Assembly: GCF_002216145.1 (NCBI RefSeq)
Contig: NZ_CP022278.1
Span: 558,001-622,000, forward strand
From: Neisseria chenwenguii
GTDB lineage: Bacteria > Pseudomonadota > Gammaproteobacteria > Burkholderiales > Neisseriaceae
Direction: 5' to 3'
DNA: 64,000 nt
A program made the position numbers and the translations under genes. Position 1 is the first letter of the stretch. Every line of letters begins with the position of its first letter. Positions 38,886 to 48,978 of this stretch are shown one piece after another. Under the pieces are notes generated by a model, which searched no databases, was not told the origin of the DNA, and was given only the letters and a program-made list of their open reading frames with translations.

Positions 38886-40169
38886 ATGAACCGCAACGAA
38901 CAACTTTTCAACCGCGCCAAAGCCGTGATTCCCGGCGGCGTGAATTCCCCCGTGCGCGCATTCGGCAGCGTCGGCGGTGTGCCGCGTTTTATCAAAAAGG
39001 CCGAGGGCGCGTATGTTTGGGATGAGAACGGCCAACGCTATATCGACTACGTCGGCTCGTGGGGACCGGCGATTGTCGGCCATACGCATCCGGAAGTGGT
39101 CGAAGCCGTGCGTGAGGCGGCTTTGGGCGGTTTGTCGTTTGGCGCGCCGACTGAGGCGGAAATTGTGATTGCCGAGGAAATCGCCAAAATCGTGCCCAGC
39201 GTGGAAAGTCTGCGGCTGGTGAGCTCAGGAACGGAAGCGACGATGTCGGCCATCCGCTTGGCGCGCGGGTTTACGGGGCGCGATAAAATCGTCAAATTCG
39301 AGGGCTGTTACCACGGCCATTCCGACAGTCTGCTGGTTAAGGCGGGCAGCGGTTTGCTGACCTTCGGCAACCCGAGTTCTGCGGGCGTTCCCGCTGATTT
39401 CACCAAACACACGCTGGTTTTGGAATACAACAATGTGGCGCAGCTTGAAGAGACCTTTGCGCAAATCGGCGGCGAAATTGCCTGCGTGATTCTCGAGCCG
39501 TTTGCGGGCAATATGAACTTGGTCAAGCCGTCTGAAAACTTTGTCAAAGCCCTGCGCACGCTGACGGCGCAACACGGCGTGGTGCTGATTTACGACGAGG
39601 TGATGACGGGCTTCCGCGTGGCTTTGGGCGGAGCGCAGTCGCTGCACGGCATCACGCCGGATTTGACGACGATGGGTAAAGTCATCGGCGGCGGTATGCC
39701 GCTGGCGGCGTTCGGCGGGCGCAAAGACATTATGAACTGCATCTCCCCGCTCGGCGGCGTGTATCAGGCCGGAACACTGTCGGGCAACCCGCTCTCCGTT
39801 GCCGCCGGCCTGAAAACGCTGGAAATCATCCAACGCGACGGTTTCTATGAAAATCTGAGCGCGCAAACCGAGCGTTTGGTCAAAGGTTTTCAGACGGCCG
39901 CACAAAACGCGGGTGTGCGCTTTAATGCCGATTTCGTCGGCGGAATGTTCGGCCTGTATTTTTCAGACGGCCTGCCGCAAAGCTACGCGGATATGGCAAA
40001 CAGCGATACCGATGCGTTCAAACGCTTCTTCCACGGCATGCTGGAGCGCGGCGTCGCCTTCGGCCCGTCGGCTTTCGAGGCCGCGTTTATGTCGGCGGCG
40101 CACACGCCGGAATTGGTGGACGAAACCGTCGCCGTGGCGGGGGAAGTGTTTGCGGGTATGGCGGGGTAA
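38886..40169 (+). CDS. hemL: Glutamate-1-semialdehyde 2,1-aminomutase
   Basis: PLP enzyme making 5-aminolevulinate in the C5 heme pathway. 427 residues, with PLP lysine K265 in [12 protein letters not shown], the SSGTEA phosphate loop at 113-118 and YDEV at 236-239. AAAGGATTCCCC precedes the ATG. Three uptake words lie inside. Stands alone. Confidence 0.96.
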   Translation: MNRNEQLFNRAKAVIPGGVNSPVRAFGSVGGVPRFIKKAEGAYVWDENGQRYIDYVGSWGPAIVGHTHPEVVEAVREAALGGLSFGAPTEAEIVIAEEIAKIVPSVESLRLVSSGTEATMSAIRLARGFTGRDKIVKFEGCYHGHSDSLLVKAGSGLLTFGNPSSAGVPADFTKHTLVLEYNNVAQLEETFAQIGGEIACVILEPFAGNMNLVKPSENFVKALRTLTAQHGVVLIYDEVMTGFRVALGGAQSLHGITPDLTTMGKVIGGGMPLAAFGGRKDIMNCISPLGGVYQAGTLSGNPLSVAAGLKTLEIIQRDGFYENLSAQTERLVKGFQTAAQNAGVRFNADFVGGMFGLYFSDGLPQSYADMANSDTDAFKRFFHGMLERGVAFGPSAFEAAFMSAAHTPELVDETVAVAGEVFAGMAG

Positions 40170-40210
40170 GGTAGAAGGTAGAAGGCCGAACCGCTTGTAA
40201 AAATTGAAAA

Positions 40211-40236
40211 GGCCGTCTGAAATTTCAGACGGCCCC
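40211..40236. terminator. Bidirectional terminator between hemL and ccsB
   Basis: AGGCCGTCTGAAATTTCAGA closes on itself as a perfect hairpin, followed by CCCCTGTTTT on the plus strand and TTTTCAATTTTT on the minus strand, between converging genes. Confidence 0.75.
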
Positions 40237-40251
40237 TGTTTTATCAGAGCC

Positions 40252-41442
40252 TTACAGCGTTCCGTAAGAATGCAGCCCGCTCAAAAACATATTCACGCCG
40301 ATGAAGGCGAAGGCGGTGACGAACAGCCCGATAACCGCCCACCAGGCCAAGACTTTGCCGCGCCAGCCGGCGACGAGGCGCAGGTGCAGCCAGACGGCAT
40401 AGTTGAGCCAGACGATGAATGCCCAGGTTTCTTTCGGGTCCCAGCTCCAGTAGCGTCCCCATGCGTCGGCGGCCCAGAGTGCGCCGAGGATGGTGGCGAT
40501 GGTGAAGAAGAGGAAGCCGACGGCGATGGCTTTGTACATGGCTTCTTCGATGGTTTGCGACGGCGGCAGCCAGGTTTTGCGGCCTTTGGTTTCGGCATTG
40601 ACGGCGAGCAGTTCGGCCACGGCGAGCATGGCGGCGATGCAGAAGGCGCCGTAGCCGATGAAGTTGGCGGGAACGTGGATTTTCATCCACCACGACTGCA
40701 AGGCGGGAATCAGCGGCTGGATGGCGTGGGCGTCGCGGGAAACGCTGTACCACAAGACGAAGCAGACGACGACGGCCATGAAGGTATAGACGAAGCCGCC
40801 GAGTTTTTGGATTTTGAAACGGCCTTCGTAATAGGCGTACATCAGCGCGGTGATGACGAGAAACAGAATGAAGACTTCATACAGATTGGAAACGGGGATG
40901 TGCCCTGCGTCGGGGCGCAGCAGGTAGCTTTCGTGCCAGCGCACAAGCAGGCCAGTGAAGCCTGCGCCGGCAGAAATCCAGCCGAAGGCGGTGGCCATGC
41001 TGAGCAGGGTGTTGGTTTCGGTATTTTTCTTCACAGCCAGTACGGCGCCTGAAACATAAGTGCCCAAGGCAAAAAAGACGAAGGCGCACTGCCACATAAT
41101 CGCCGACTGGCTGCTGAGGAGATATTTGAGCAGAAACAGGCCGTCTGAATTTTTGATGTTGCCGCTGTAAAGGCTGACGGCACCGTAACCCAACAGCAGG
41201 CAGAGCGGGGTAAAGATGCGCATGGGTTTGAAAAACCAGCCTAAAAATACGGCTGTGCCGGCGCTTGCCCATAAAATCACCAACTCGTAGATGTCCGTCT
41301 GATGACTGACGTAGGTTTGCGCAAACAGGGCGGAGGCGGCAATAACGAGCGCGAAAATCCAGTCAAACGGCGTGAGGCCGCGGATGAATGATTTGTGTGT
41401 GAGGAGCGCGTGTTGCGGCACGGCGGGATTATTTTTGTTCAT
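40252..41442 (-). CDS. ccsB: Cytochrome c biogenesis protein CcsB (CcsA/ResC type, system II)
   Basis: Membrane heme handler of system II cytochrome c maturation. 396 residues with about eight helices and the tryptophan-rich heme-binding segment WGRYWSWDPKETWAF near residue 330. Conserved histidines flank it (HVPANFIGY, HLRLVAGWRG). It starts inside the last 14 bases of resB, so the two are coupled. Gene naming varies between CcsA, CcsB and ResC in annotations. Confidence 0.9.
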   Translation of the reverse strand: MNKNNPAVPQHALLTHKSFIRGLTPFDWIFALVIAASALFAQTYVSHQTDIYELVILWASAGTAVFLGWFFKPMRIFTPLCLLLGYGAVSLYSGNIKNSDGLFLLKYLLSSQSAIMWQCAFVFFALGTYVSGAVLAVKKNTETNTLLSMATAFGWISAGAGFTGLLVRWHESYLLRPDAGHIPVSNLYEVFILFLVITALMYAYYEGRFKIQKLGGFVYTFMAVVVCFVLWYSVSRDAHAIQPLIPALQSWWMKIHVPANFIGYGAFCIAAMLAVAELLAVNAETKGRKTWLPPSQTIEEAMYKAIAVGFLFFTIATILGALWAADAWGRYWSWDPKETWAFIVWLNYAVWLHLRLVAGWRGKVLAWWAVIGLFVTAFAFIGVNMFLSGLHSYGTL

Positions 41443-43450
41443 GGTTCAAATCCTTCGCCAGCTGTTGCAGGCGTTCGGTGTGTTGCGGAAATTCTTTTTG
41501 CAGGTCGCGTTCGTTGCGGTTGGACGACATGGCGAAACGGATTTTGCCGTCTGAAAACAGCAGCCATGCGCGTTTTTCGCGGATGTAAAACATAAAGACC
41601 GTGCCCAATACCAACAGCAGCGAGCCGAGGTAAACCAGCGAGGCACCGGGCGAACGGGTCATTTGCAGGCCGGAAGAACGGACTTCGGTGTAGCCGTCGA
41701 GCTGAAGCAGCATGGGCGCGGGGTATTCGGTCAGGCCGGTGTAGGCATCCATGCTGTTGAGCAGGAAGCGGTTGCGCGCTTCGTCTTGCGGCCATTGCGG
41801 CAGTTTGTATTTTTTCAGAGTTTCGTCTAAAGAGGCGTTCATCACGCCAAACAGCATTTGGTAGAAATATCCCTGCATTTTTTCCTGCTGGTCTTTGGGA
41901 ATGGTGGTGGTCACAAATTGATCCAACGCCAAATAACCGCCGCGCGCGAAGATGGACAAGGTGTTGGCAGCGGCAAGTTTGAACTGGTCGCGGATTTCGG
42001 CGGGCGCGCCCTGCGTGGCCTCTTCCACGGCTTTGTTGCGGGCGGCATCGTCGCGCAGAAATTCGCGCAAGGCCATAAAAGTGTCGATTTTGCCGGCTTT
42101 ATCGACGGGAATGCGCAGCCAACGGTATTGCTGTTCCAAGCCCGTGCGCGTACCGGTAATGAAGAAATAATCCTCCTCCTGCTTTACGGGCAGCATGTAG
42201 TTTTTGTATTCGACCGCCTGCCCTGCGCTGTCACGGACGCGGTAGATGACCGATGGGCCGATGTTGGTAAAGCGTTTGCCCTCTTGGGTCACGGCGCGGA
42301 CGTCGTTGATCGCCGCTGTGACGCCGCCCGATTTTTCAGACGGCCTACCCATGTCTTCGACGTTGAGCGCGGTAAATTTGTCGAACTCGAGTCTGTATTT
42401 GGTTTTGCCGATGTCGAGCGGAAACTCGCGCATGGAAGTTGCCCGCAGCGTCACGGGCGCGCGGCTCGGATCGGCCAGATTCCACGCTTTGAATTTCAAA
42501 TCCGAACCGCCGTCGGCAAAGCTGGCTTGGTAAATCGTGATGCCGTGAAGCGTCAGCGGATGGTTGACGCGGATGGTCTGCACGGTTTTTTTGCCGGTTT
42601 CCTTGTCGGTTACTTCCAAATCGCTGGCAAAATCGCGCGGCATACCGGTGTTGTAAAAATCGATGTGAAACTTTTTCAGCTTCACTTCAAACGGCAGATC
42701 CTGCACCAGCATCCCTTTGTCGGCATTTAAAAACACCACGTCTGCGCTCTGCCCTTCGGTAATGTTGACGTTGCCGCGAAACGACAGATTGCCCGTACCC
42801 AAAACGCTTTCGGGTTTGAAATCTTTGGCAAAAACGGCGTTGTTGTCAGGTACGATGCGGCCGCTCAAAATACCGAGTTTCAACAGCAGATTGCTGTCGA
42901 TCAAGCCGCCCAGACAAATTACAATCAGCGCGGCATGGGCGCAGATGTAGCCCCATTTGTTCATCGCGCCTTTTTTCGCCGCAACCAAAACCGAGCCGTC
43001 TTCGCGTTTGACGGTTTTGGCTGAAAAACCTTGCACCTCCAAATAACGCTGCGCCACTTCGGGAGAAACCGCGCCGTCTAAAACAACGGAGTAGCGCATC
43101 GCCGCCAGCGATTTCTCTTTGGCGTGTTCCCGATACGAACGCGCCTCATGCAAAAACGGCGGCACGTTGCGGATCAGGCAAAGCCCGGTGGAAAGCACCA
43201 GAAAAACCATAATGGCGACAAACCAGCCCGAAGCGTAAACGTCAAACAAGCCCAAAAAGCCGTAAATCTGCGTCCAAAACGGGCCGAACTTCACCAAATA
43301 ATCCGCCTGCGGCCGGTTTTGCTGCAACACGGTGCCGATAATCGAGGCCACGCCCAGCAGGCTCAACAAGGAAACGGCAAAGCGCATGGAGCTGAGAAAA
43401 GCAAACCACGGGCGGCGGATAAACGGAACGGATTTTTCGGACTGGTTCAT
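41429..43450 (-). CDS. resB: Cytochrome c biogenesis protein ResB (Ccs1, system II)
   Basis: Partner of CcsB in heme delivery to apocytochromes. 673 residues: three helices in the first 200 (FLSSMRFAVSLLSLLGVASIIG, the second near 80, the third near 170), a large periplasmic domain to about 600, then a last helix SLVYLGSLLLVLGTVFMFYI. One uptake word is read as GRPSEKSGG. Upstream, beyond a Correia-like element, is a cytochrome c4 gene that would be one of its clients. Confidence 0.92.
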   Translation of the reverse strand: MNQSEKSVPFIRRPWFAFLSSMRFAVSLLSLLGVASIIGTVLQQNRPQADYLVKFGPFWTQIYGFLGLFDVYASGWFVAIMVFLVLSTGLCLIRNVPPFLHEARSYREHAKEKSLAAMRYSVVLDGAVSPEVAQRYLEVQGFSAKTVKREDGSVLVAAKKGAMNKWGYICAHAALIVICLGGLIDSNLLLKLGILSGRIVPDNNAVFAKDFKPESVLGTGNLSFRGNVNITEGQSADVVFLNADKGMLVQDLPFEVKLKKFHIDFYNTGMPRDFASDLEVTDKETGKKTVQTIRVNHPLTLHGITIYQASFADGGSDLKFKAWNLADPSRAPVTLRATSMREFPLDIGKTKYRLEFDKFTALNVEDMGRPSEKSGGVTAAINDVRAVTQEGKRFTNIGPSVIYRVRDSAGQAVEYKNYMLPVKQEEDYFFITGTRTGLEQQYRWLRIPVDKAGKIDTFMALREFLRDDAARNKAVEEATQGAPAEIRDQFKLAAANTLSIFARGGYLALDQFVTTTIPKDQQEKMQGYFYQMLFGVMNASLDETLKKYKLPQWPQDEARNRFLLNSMDAYTGLTEYPAPMLLQLDGYTEVRSSGLQMTRSPGASLVYLGSLLLVLGTVFMFYIREKRAWLLFSDGKIRFAMSSNRNERDLQKEFPQHTERLQQLAKDLNHEQK

Positions 43451-43791
43451 AACGGATTCAAACGGTTTTCAGACGGCATTCAAAAAAAAGCGGCGTCTAT
43501 GATGAAACAAAACGTTGTGCCGGGCAATTTGTATTTGTATAGTGAATGAAAATAAAAAATCTACTTCGTTGTCTGCGGCTGAACTCAAAGAGGACGATTC
43601 ACTAAGGCGCTGAAGCGCCAAGTTCATCTGTCCCGTACTACCCGTACTGCCTGCGCCTCGCCGCCTTGCATCTTTCTTATTTTATTTCACCATAACTTAT
43701 GGCAAACAGTGCAAAAGGCCGCCTGAAAACTTCGGCCGCTTTGGCAAACGGAGTTTTCAGACGGCCTGTCGGCGTCTGCTGAAACACAAAG
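43451..43791. other. Intergenic region between resB and the cytochrome c4 gene
   Basis: Mostly occupied by the full-length Correia-like element at 43538-43694, followed by an uptake-word pair (GGCCGCCTGAAAAC near 43712 and GTTTTCAGACGGCCT near 43751-43766) that probably terminates the cytochrome gene. No gene. Confidence 0.7.
43538..43694. mobile_element. Full-length Correia-like repeat element, copy 2 (157 bp)
   Basis: Same length as the copy at 12204 and nearly the same sequence, with the shared core CTAAGGCGCTGAAGCGCCAAG and CCCGTACTACCCGTACT. Left end TATAGTGAATGAAAATAA is more diverged than the right end. Lies between resB and the cytochrome c4 gene in the direction of transcription. 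Confidence 0.85.
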
Positions 43792-44421
43792 TTAACGCAG
43801 ACCCTGAATGAAGTTGGCAACGGCGTTGACTTCGTCGTCAGACATACGTTTGGCAATATCGATCATGATATTGTTTTTACGCTGGCCGGCCTTATAGGCT
43901 TTCATCTGGGCAACGATGTAGTCTTTGTGTTGGCCACCCAAACGCGGATAGCTGACGATCTCGGTACCGCCCGCAGGCATACCGGCACCCGCCGGGCCGT
44001 GGCACGACATACAGGCGGGGATTTTCTGCTCGGCCAAACCGCCGCGGTAGATTTTCGCGCCCAATTCGACATTGTCTTTAGGATTGGCTTCGCCGGATTT
44101 TGGCTGCTGCTTGGCGTAATAAGCGGCCACGTTGCGGATGTCTTGCTCACTCAGCGCAGCAACCATCGGTTTCATCACGCCGGACGAACCGCTGGTGCGT
44201 TTGCCGTCTTTAATGTCTAAAGTCTGTTTGTAGATGTAGGCAGGATGCTGCGCAGACAGTTTCGGATACATGGCAATGCCGCTGTTGCCGTCGGCCGCGT
44301 GGCAGGATGCGCAAACAGTCGTCGCAACCTGTCTGCCTTTTTCGGGGTCGGCTTTCGGTGCCGTTGCCGCCGATACTGCGCCCGCTGCCAAGACTAAAGC
44401 CAATAAAGTCAGTCGTTTCAT
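43792..44421 (-). CDS. Diheme cytochrome c4
   Basis: Periplasmic electron carrier to terminal oxidases. 209 residues with signal MKRLTLLALVLAAGAVSA. Two heme sites, C37-x2-C40-H41 (CASCH) and C137-x2-C140-H141 (CMSCH), in two similar halves, each with a later Met (MYPKL, MIDIAKRMSDDE). GGAGCACTCC precedes the ATG. The c-type maturation genes resB and ccsB follow. Confidence 0.93.
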   Translation of the reverse strand: MKRLTLLALVLAAGAVSAATAPKADPEKGRQVATTVCASCHAADGNSGIAMYPKLSAQHPAYIYKQTLDIKDGKRTSGSSGVMKPMVAALSEQDIRNVAAYYAKQQPKSGEANPKDNVELGAKIYRGGLAEQKIPACMSCHGPAGAGMPAGGTEIVSYPRLGGQHKDYIVAQMKAYKAGQRKNNIMIDIAKRMSDDEVNAVANFIQGLR

Positions 44422-44572
44422 GGAGTGCTCCTGATTACAGCATTGCTTACTGCGCCAATGCCCTTTTTATACTCAAAAACCGGGCGGAATTTGACCCGGT
44501 TAAAACCGATGGTTCTGTAAACGTGATATTCTATACTAAGTTTACATCGAATTACTACTACAAATTACTGCT

Positions 44573-45217
44573 ATGAACCTCTTTCAAAACGCAAAATTCT
44601 TTACTACGGTCAACCATTTGAAAGATTTGCCGGACACGCCCGCCGAAATCGCATTTGTCGGGCGCAGTAACGCGGGCAAATCGAGCGCCATCAATACGCT
44701 GACCAATCATGTGCGGCTGGCCTATGTTTCCAAAACCCCGGGGCGCACGCAGCACATCAATTTTTTCGAACTCGCCGGCAGCGGTTTTATGGTCGATCTT
44801 CCCGGTTACGGCTACGCGCAAGTACCCGAAGCCATCCGCACGCATTGGGTCAAACTCTTGGGCGACTACCTGCAGCAACGCCGCCAGCTGATCGGTTTGG
44901 TGTTGATTATGGATGCCCGCCATCCGCTCAAAGCGCAGGATATTCAGATGCTGGACTTTTTCCACCTGACCGGGCGACCGGTGCATATCCTGCTCTCAAA
45001 AGCCGACAAACTTTCCAAAAACGACCAAATCAAAACTTTGGGCGCGGTTAAAAAAGCCTTGAAACCTTATATGGAACGCCAAACCATCAGCGTCCAGCTT
45101 TTTTCCAGCCTGAAAAAACAAGGGATTGACGAGGTAAACGAAGTGGTCGGTTCCTGGTTCCAGACCTATCGGCAGCCGGATACAGAAACCGGGGCGGAAC
45201 CGGCAGCGTTATCTTAA
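44573..45217 (+). CDS. engB: Ribosome biogenesis GTPase EngB/YsxC
   Basis: 214 residues. GTPase loops G1 GRSNAGKSS at 30-38, G3 DLPGYG and G4 LSKADKL are intact. [11 protein letters not shown] is typical of YihA/YsxC, which acts in large-subunit assembly and is usually essential. Divergent from the cytochrome c4 gene; converges with ponA at a hairpin. Confidence 0.94.
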   Translation: MNLFQNAKFFTTVNHLKDLPDTPAEIAFVGRSNAGKSSAINTLTNHVRLAYVSKTPGRTQHINFFELAGSGFMVDLPGYGYAQVPEAIRTHWVKLLGDYLQQRRQLIGLVLIMDARHPLKAQDIQMLDFFHLTGRPVHILLSKADKLSKNDQIKTLGAVKKALKPYMERQTISVQLFSSLKKQGIDEVNEVVGSWFQTYRQPDTETGAEPAALS

Positions 45218-45268
45218 CGCCTCTCCCCAAAACCTGTATTGACCGACCACAAATCTTACTCTGCAAAA

Positions 45269-45317
45269 AGGCCGTCTGAAAACCACGCAGTGATACGGGT
45301 TTTCAGACGGCCTTTTC
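45269..45317. terminator. Bidirectional terminator between engB and ponA
   Basis: AGGCCGTCTGAAAACC pairs with GGTTTTCAGACGGCCT around CACGCAGTGATAC, a 16 bp stem with T-rich flanks on both sides, between converging genes. Confidence 0.75.
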
Positions 45318-45325
45318 AAACGGCT

Positions 45326-47728
45326 TTAAAACAGAGAATCAAGCTGCCGACTGTTACCGCCTTTCGATTCTTCTCCACCGTCATTGGCAGGCAGCGGTTC
45401 GAGCGGCTGTTCGCCGTCCAGATTGCGGCGTGGAGCGTTTCCGTTTCCACCGGCCGTGCTCGGACGGCGCGCAGGTGCCGAAGAGGCCGGCGCATTTCCG
45501 CTGTTGTCGATGGAAAGATCCGAGCTGGTGGCCTGCCGCTCTTTCAGATAATACTCCCCACCTTTGTTCACAACCCCCTCGGGCGCTTTCATTCCTTTAA
45601 CCGGCGTACCTTTCAGAGCGAAACGCATGTACTCCACCCATACAGGCACGGCAATCGTACCGCCGAAAGCGGCGCGACCCATGCTTTTCGGCTGGTCATA
45701 ACCGACATAAACGGCAGTTACCACACTCGGATTAAAGCCGACAAACCAAGCATCCTTGCTGTCGTTGGTCGTACCGGTCTTACCGGCAATATCCGAACGG
45801 CCGATTGAGTTTGCGCCTTTCGCCGTACCCACCCGTACAACGTCCTGCATGATTTTATACATGATGTAGGCGTTGCGCGGATCAATCGCCTGAGGCGCAT
45901 TCTCACCTGCAACCAACGGCTGCATTTGGGCTTTCAGACGGTTTTCCCTGTCGTAAATCTTATCGATGACATAAGCCGACACTTTATAGCCGCCGTTGGC
46001 AAACACGCTGTAACCCTCGGCAATGCGCAAAGGCGTAGTCTCGCCTGTACCCAGCGCCATCGACAGGCTGGCAGGAATTTCAGACGGCTTAAATCCGAAA
46101 CGCTGGATATACTGCTGGGCATAGCCGACGCCGATCGACATCAGGATACGGATCGACACCATGTTTTTGGAAGCAGTCAGCGCTTGGCGCAGCGTGATAT
46201 AACCCGAATAACGGCCGTCTGAATTTTTCGGTTCCCAAGTTGTACGGTTCGGCCCTTTACCCGGCAGAGACAACGGCGCATCGTTGATTTGAGTCGATGC
46301 CGTCATGCCTTTGGCAATCGCAGCCGAATACACAAACGGCTTGAATGTCGAACCGGGTTGGCGCATGGCTTGGGTTGCGCGGTTAAACGTCTTACTGTGG
46401 TAGTCATAACCGCCGACCAGCGCGCGCACAGCACCCGTTCTCGCATCCAACGAGACTAGCGCCCCTTGGAGCAGAGGCTCCTGAACTACAGACCAGCTGT
46501 TTCCGCTGCCTCTCACCCGGATAATCGAACCGCGGCGGATACGTTCGTCACCCATTTTTTTGTTTTCCACCGCACGCGCGGCAAAACCCAGAGAACGGCT
46601 GCCCAATGTGACCTTGCGTCCGCTCGGCAACTGGATTTCCACGCTTTTTTTGGAAGTATCCAGCACAACAGCCGGCACCATACCGTCCACCGTATATAGA
46701 GTGGACAAATGCTGGCTGACCGTTTCCTCTACGTTGTCGGATTTACTTAAATCAATATAATTCTCTGCGCCGCGATAACCGCTGCCGCGGTCGAAATTGC
46801 GCAATACCCTTCTTAAAGCAGCCGTTGCAACACGCTGGTTTTCTGTATCAACAGTTGTGTAAACCTTAAAGCCCTGCGTATAGGCATCTTCACCGTACTT
46901 TTCGTACATCTCCTGACGCACCATTTCGGCCACATACAAAGCATTCTGGTCGATTTTCTGAACGAAACGTTCGTAATGCAGCTCTTCGGCCAAAGCCTGA
47001 TCGCGCTGCTGCGCGGTAATCATTTTCTCTTCGACCATGTTGTTCAGAATATAAGCCTGCCGCTGCTTGGCGCGCTCCGGATTCACAATCGGATTGTAAG
47101 CCGACGGCGCTTTCGGCAAACCGGCCAGCATCGTTGCTTCTGCCAGCGTCAGGTCTTTGACGTCTTTATTGAAGTAAATCCGCGATGCAGAAGAGAAACC
47201 GTAAGCGCGCTGCCCCAGATAAATCTGGTTGAAATAAAGCTCCAAAATCTGGTCTTTACTCAACGACTGCTCGATTTTATAGGCCAGAAGCGCCTCGTTG
47301 AATTTGCGTGTAAACGTACGTTCGTTGCTGAGATAGAAGTTTTTCGCCACCTGCTGCGTAATCGTACTGGCGCCGGATTCCACTCCACCGGCAATCAGGT
47401 TACCGACAATGGCGCGCGCCACACCGAACACATCCACACCCCAGTGGTCGTAGAAGCGTTTGTCTTCCGCAGCAATCACTGCATTTTTCAATATTTTCGG
47501 AAAATCGTTAATTTTCGTGAAATCACGACGTTCCTCACCGTACAAACCGATGATCTTGCCGTCTGAAGAATATACCGTCAGTGGCATTTTCGGTTGGTAG
47601 TGTTGCAAACTGTCCAATGCCGGCAGCTTAGGGTAAGTGACTAAAATTGCGATTGCAATCAGGCCGATACCGAAAAGTGCCAACCCCAACATCAAACCAA
47701 TACAGGTTGTAATAATTTTTTTAATCAT
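45326..47728 (-). CDS. ponA: Penicillin-binding protein 1A
   Basis: Bifunctional murein synthase. 800 residues: an N-terminal anchor at about 8-32, glycosyltransferase domain with E88 in AAEDKRFYDHWG and GASTITQQVAKN, transpeptidase with S460-x2-K463 in GSTFKPF, SKN near 540 and KTGTT near 650. The tail from about 740 is low complexity and Gly/Pro/Asn-rich. Divergent from pilM, as in meningococcus. Confidence 0.95.
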   Translation of the reverse strand: MIKKIITTCIGLMLGLALFGIGLIAIAILVTYPKLPALDSLQHYQPKMPLTVYSSDGKIIGLYGEERRDFTKINDFPKILKNAVIAAEDKRFYDHWGVDVFGVARAIVGNLIAGGVESGASTITQQVAKNFYLSNERTFTRKFNEALLAYKIEQSLSKDQILELYFNQIYLGQRAYGFSSASRIYFNKDVKDLTLAEATMLAGLPKAPSAYNPIVNPERAKQRQAYILNNMVEEKMITAQQRDQALAEELHYERFVQKIDQNALYVAEMVRQEMYEKYGEDAYTQGFKVYTTVDTENQRVATAALRRVLRNFDRGSGYRGAENYIDLSKSDNVEETVSQHLSTLYTVDGMVPAVVLDTSKKSVEIQLPSGRKVTLGSRSLGFAARAVENKKMGDERIRRGSIIRVRGSGNSWSVVQEPLLQGALVSLDARTGAVRALVGGYDYHSKTFNRATQAMRQPGSTFKPFVYSAAIAKGMTASTQINDAPLSLPGKGPNRTTWEPKNSDGRYSGYITLRQALTASKNMVSIRILMSIGVGYAQQYIQRFGFKPSEIPASLSMALGTGETTPLRIAEGYSVFANGGYKVSAYVIDKIYDRENRLKAQMQPLVAGENAPQAIDPRNAYIMYKIMQDVVRVGTAKGANSIGRSDIAGKTGTTNDSKDAWFVGFNPSVVTAVYVGYDQPKSMGRAAFGGTIAVPVWVEYMRFALKGTPVKGMKAPEGVVNKGGEYYLKERQATSSDLSIDNSGNAPASSAPARRPSTAGGNGNAPRRNLDGEQPLEPLPANDGGEESKGGNSRQLDSLF

Positions 47729-47742
47729 GACTAATTAATATT

Positions 47743-47773
47743 TTGCCATCATGGGCATTAAATAAAGTAAAAT
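47743..47773 (+). promoter_or_regulatory. Possible pilM promoter
   Basis: TTGCCA and TAAAAT lie 19 bases apart, about 100 bases before pilM, in an AT-rich divergent spacer. The spacing is longer than ideal. Confidence 0.25.
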
Positions 47774-47876
47774 AGACGACGGTTTCTACTAAGACACAGT
47801 TACCACTGTTCAAAGAAAGCAAGTTTCTCACAAAAATTGCAAAGTTACTCACTCCTATACAGTACAGGGAAGTCAT

Positions 47877-48977
47877 ATGATACGCTTACGAAAAAGCTCA
47901 AAAAATACAACAAGTAAAGCCCCGGGCGGTTTAAACAACCGTACTGCTGTCGGCATCGATATCAGCCAAAACGCCGTTACGATGGTGCAGCTGACAGGTC
48001 GTAGTTTAACCCAAATCCAGTTGGAAAAATACGTTGTGACCAAACTGCCTAAAAATATCGTTCAGGGCAGCAAAATTCAAGACTACGACCAGCTCGTATC
48101 TTATCTGCAACACACCTACACCCAACTGCGCAGCTCCTGCAAAAACTTCGTCGCAGCCATGCCGCAAAATCTGGCGACTTTGGAACACTTCGTTTACAAC
48201 CAGCGCGAAACCGAATTGGATCTCGACGATTTTGCCGAATCCGAAATTGCCCAAATCGGCCCGGTCGAAGAAATGAATTACGACTATCAGACGATCGGCG
48301 CATCCGTTGCCTCTGCCGGACAGCAGATTCTCGCCGTAGCCGCGAAAAAAGACGATGTCGAACCGCGTATCGAGCTGTTTGAAAGCGCCGGACTCCCCCT
48401 CTCTGCAATGGATTTGGACTTGCTGGCCCAGCGAAACGCCTACATTTTCTGGATCAACCAACACGCTCCCGAGCTTGCTAATGAAAAAGTAGCCGTATTC
48501 GGTATTTATGCAACACAAATGTATGCATTGGTGATGCAAAACGGCCACATCCTCTACAAACAGGAAATGCCCGTCAGCACCGAGCAGCTCAACCAGCTGA
48601 TTCAACGCACCTACCAAGTGCCCGAAGAAAAAGCCGCGCAAATGATGGTTTCTTCGACCAAGCCGGCAGATTACCAAACACAAGTCGCCGGCCGCTTCAA
48701 CGTACAGGTAGCGCAGGAAGTCCAACGCGTTTTGCAGTTTTACTACACTACACAATCTACCGACAGTTTCGCCAACATCAAACATATCCTGTTTACAGGC
48801 GAAGCTTCCCAGCAGCCGGGTTTGGCAGAAAGCATCTTCTCGCAAACCAATACGCCGACCCAATGCGTGCATCCGGCGGCTTATGCGGAAAGAGGCAGCA
48901 AAGTAGATTTACCACAATTACAAATTGATGCGCCATCGCTCACGCTGGCATTCGGATTAGCATTAAGGGGACTTTAA
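47877..48977 (+). CDS. pilM: Type IV pilus assembly protein PilM
   Basis: Cytoplasmic actin-like protein of the pilus alignment complex; it binds the N-terminus of PilN. 366 residues with GIDISQNAVTMVQLTG near 26-41 and an ASKHA nucleotide-binding fold; the end LTLAFGLALRGL is typical. pilN starts two bases after its stop. Confidence 0.95.
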   Translation: MIRLRKSSKNTTSKAPGGLNNRTAVGIDISQNAVTMVQLTGRSLTQIQLEKYVVTKLPKNIVQGSKIQDYDQLVSYLQHTYTQLRSSCKNFVAAMPQNLATLEHFVYNQRETELDLDDFAESEIAQIGPVEEMNYDYQTIGASVASAGQQILAVAAKKDDVEPRIELFESAGLPLSAMDLDLLAQRNAYIFWINQHAPELANEKVAVFGIYATQMYALVMQNGHILYKQEMPVSTEQLNQLIQRTYQVPEEKAAQMMVSSTKPADYQTQVAGRFNVQVAQEVQRVLQFYYTTQSTDSFANIKHILFTGEASQQPGLAESIFSQTNTPTQCVHPAAYAERGSKVDLPQLQIDAPSLTLAFGLALRGL

Positions 48978-48978
48978 C

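Noticed and set aside
43451..43537. Possible short frame over the resB upstream region (43124-43549 plus)
   Set aside because: Opposite the resB start, Lys/Gln/Arg-rich, no ribosome site; a shadow.
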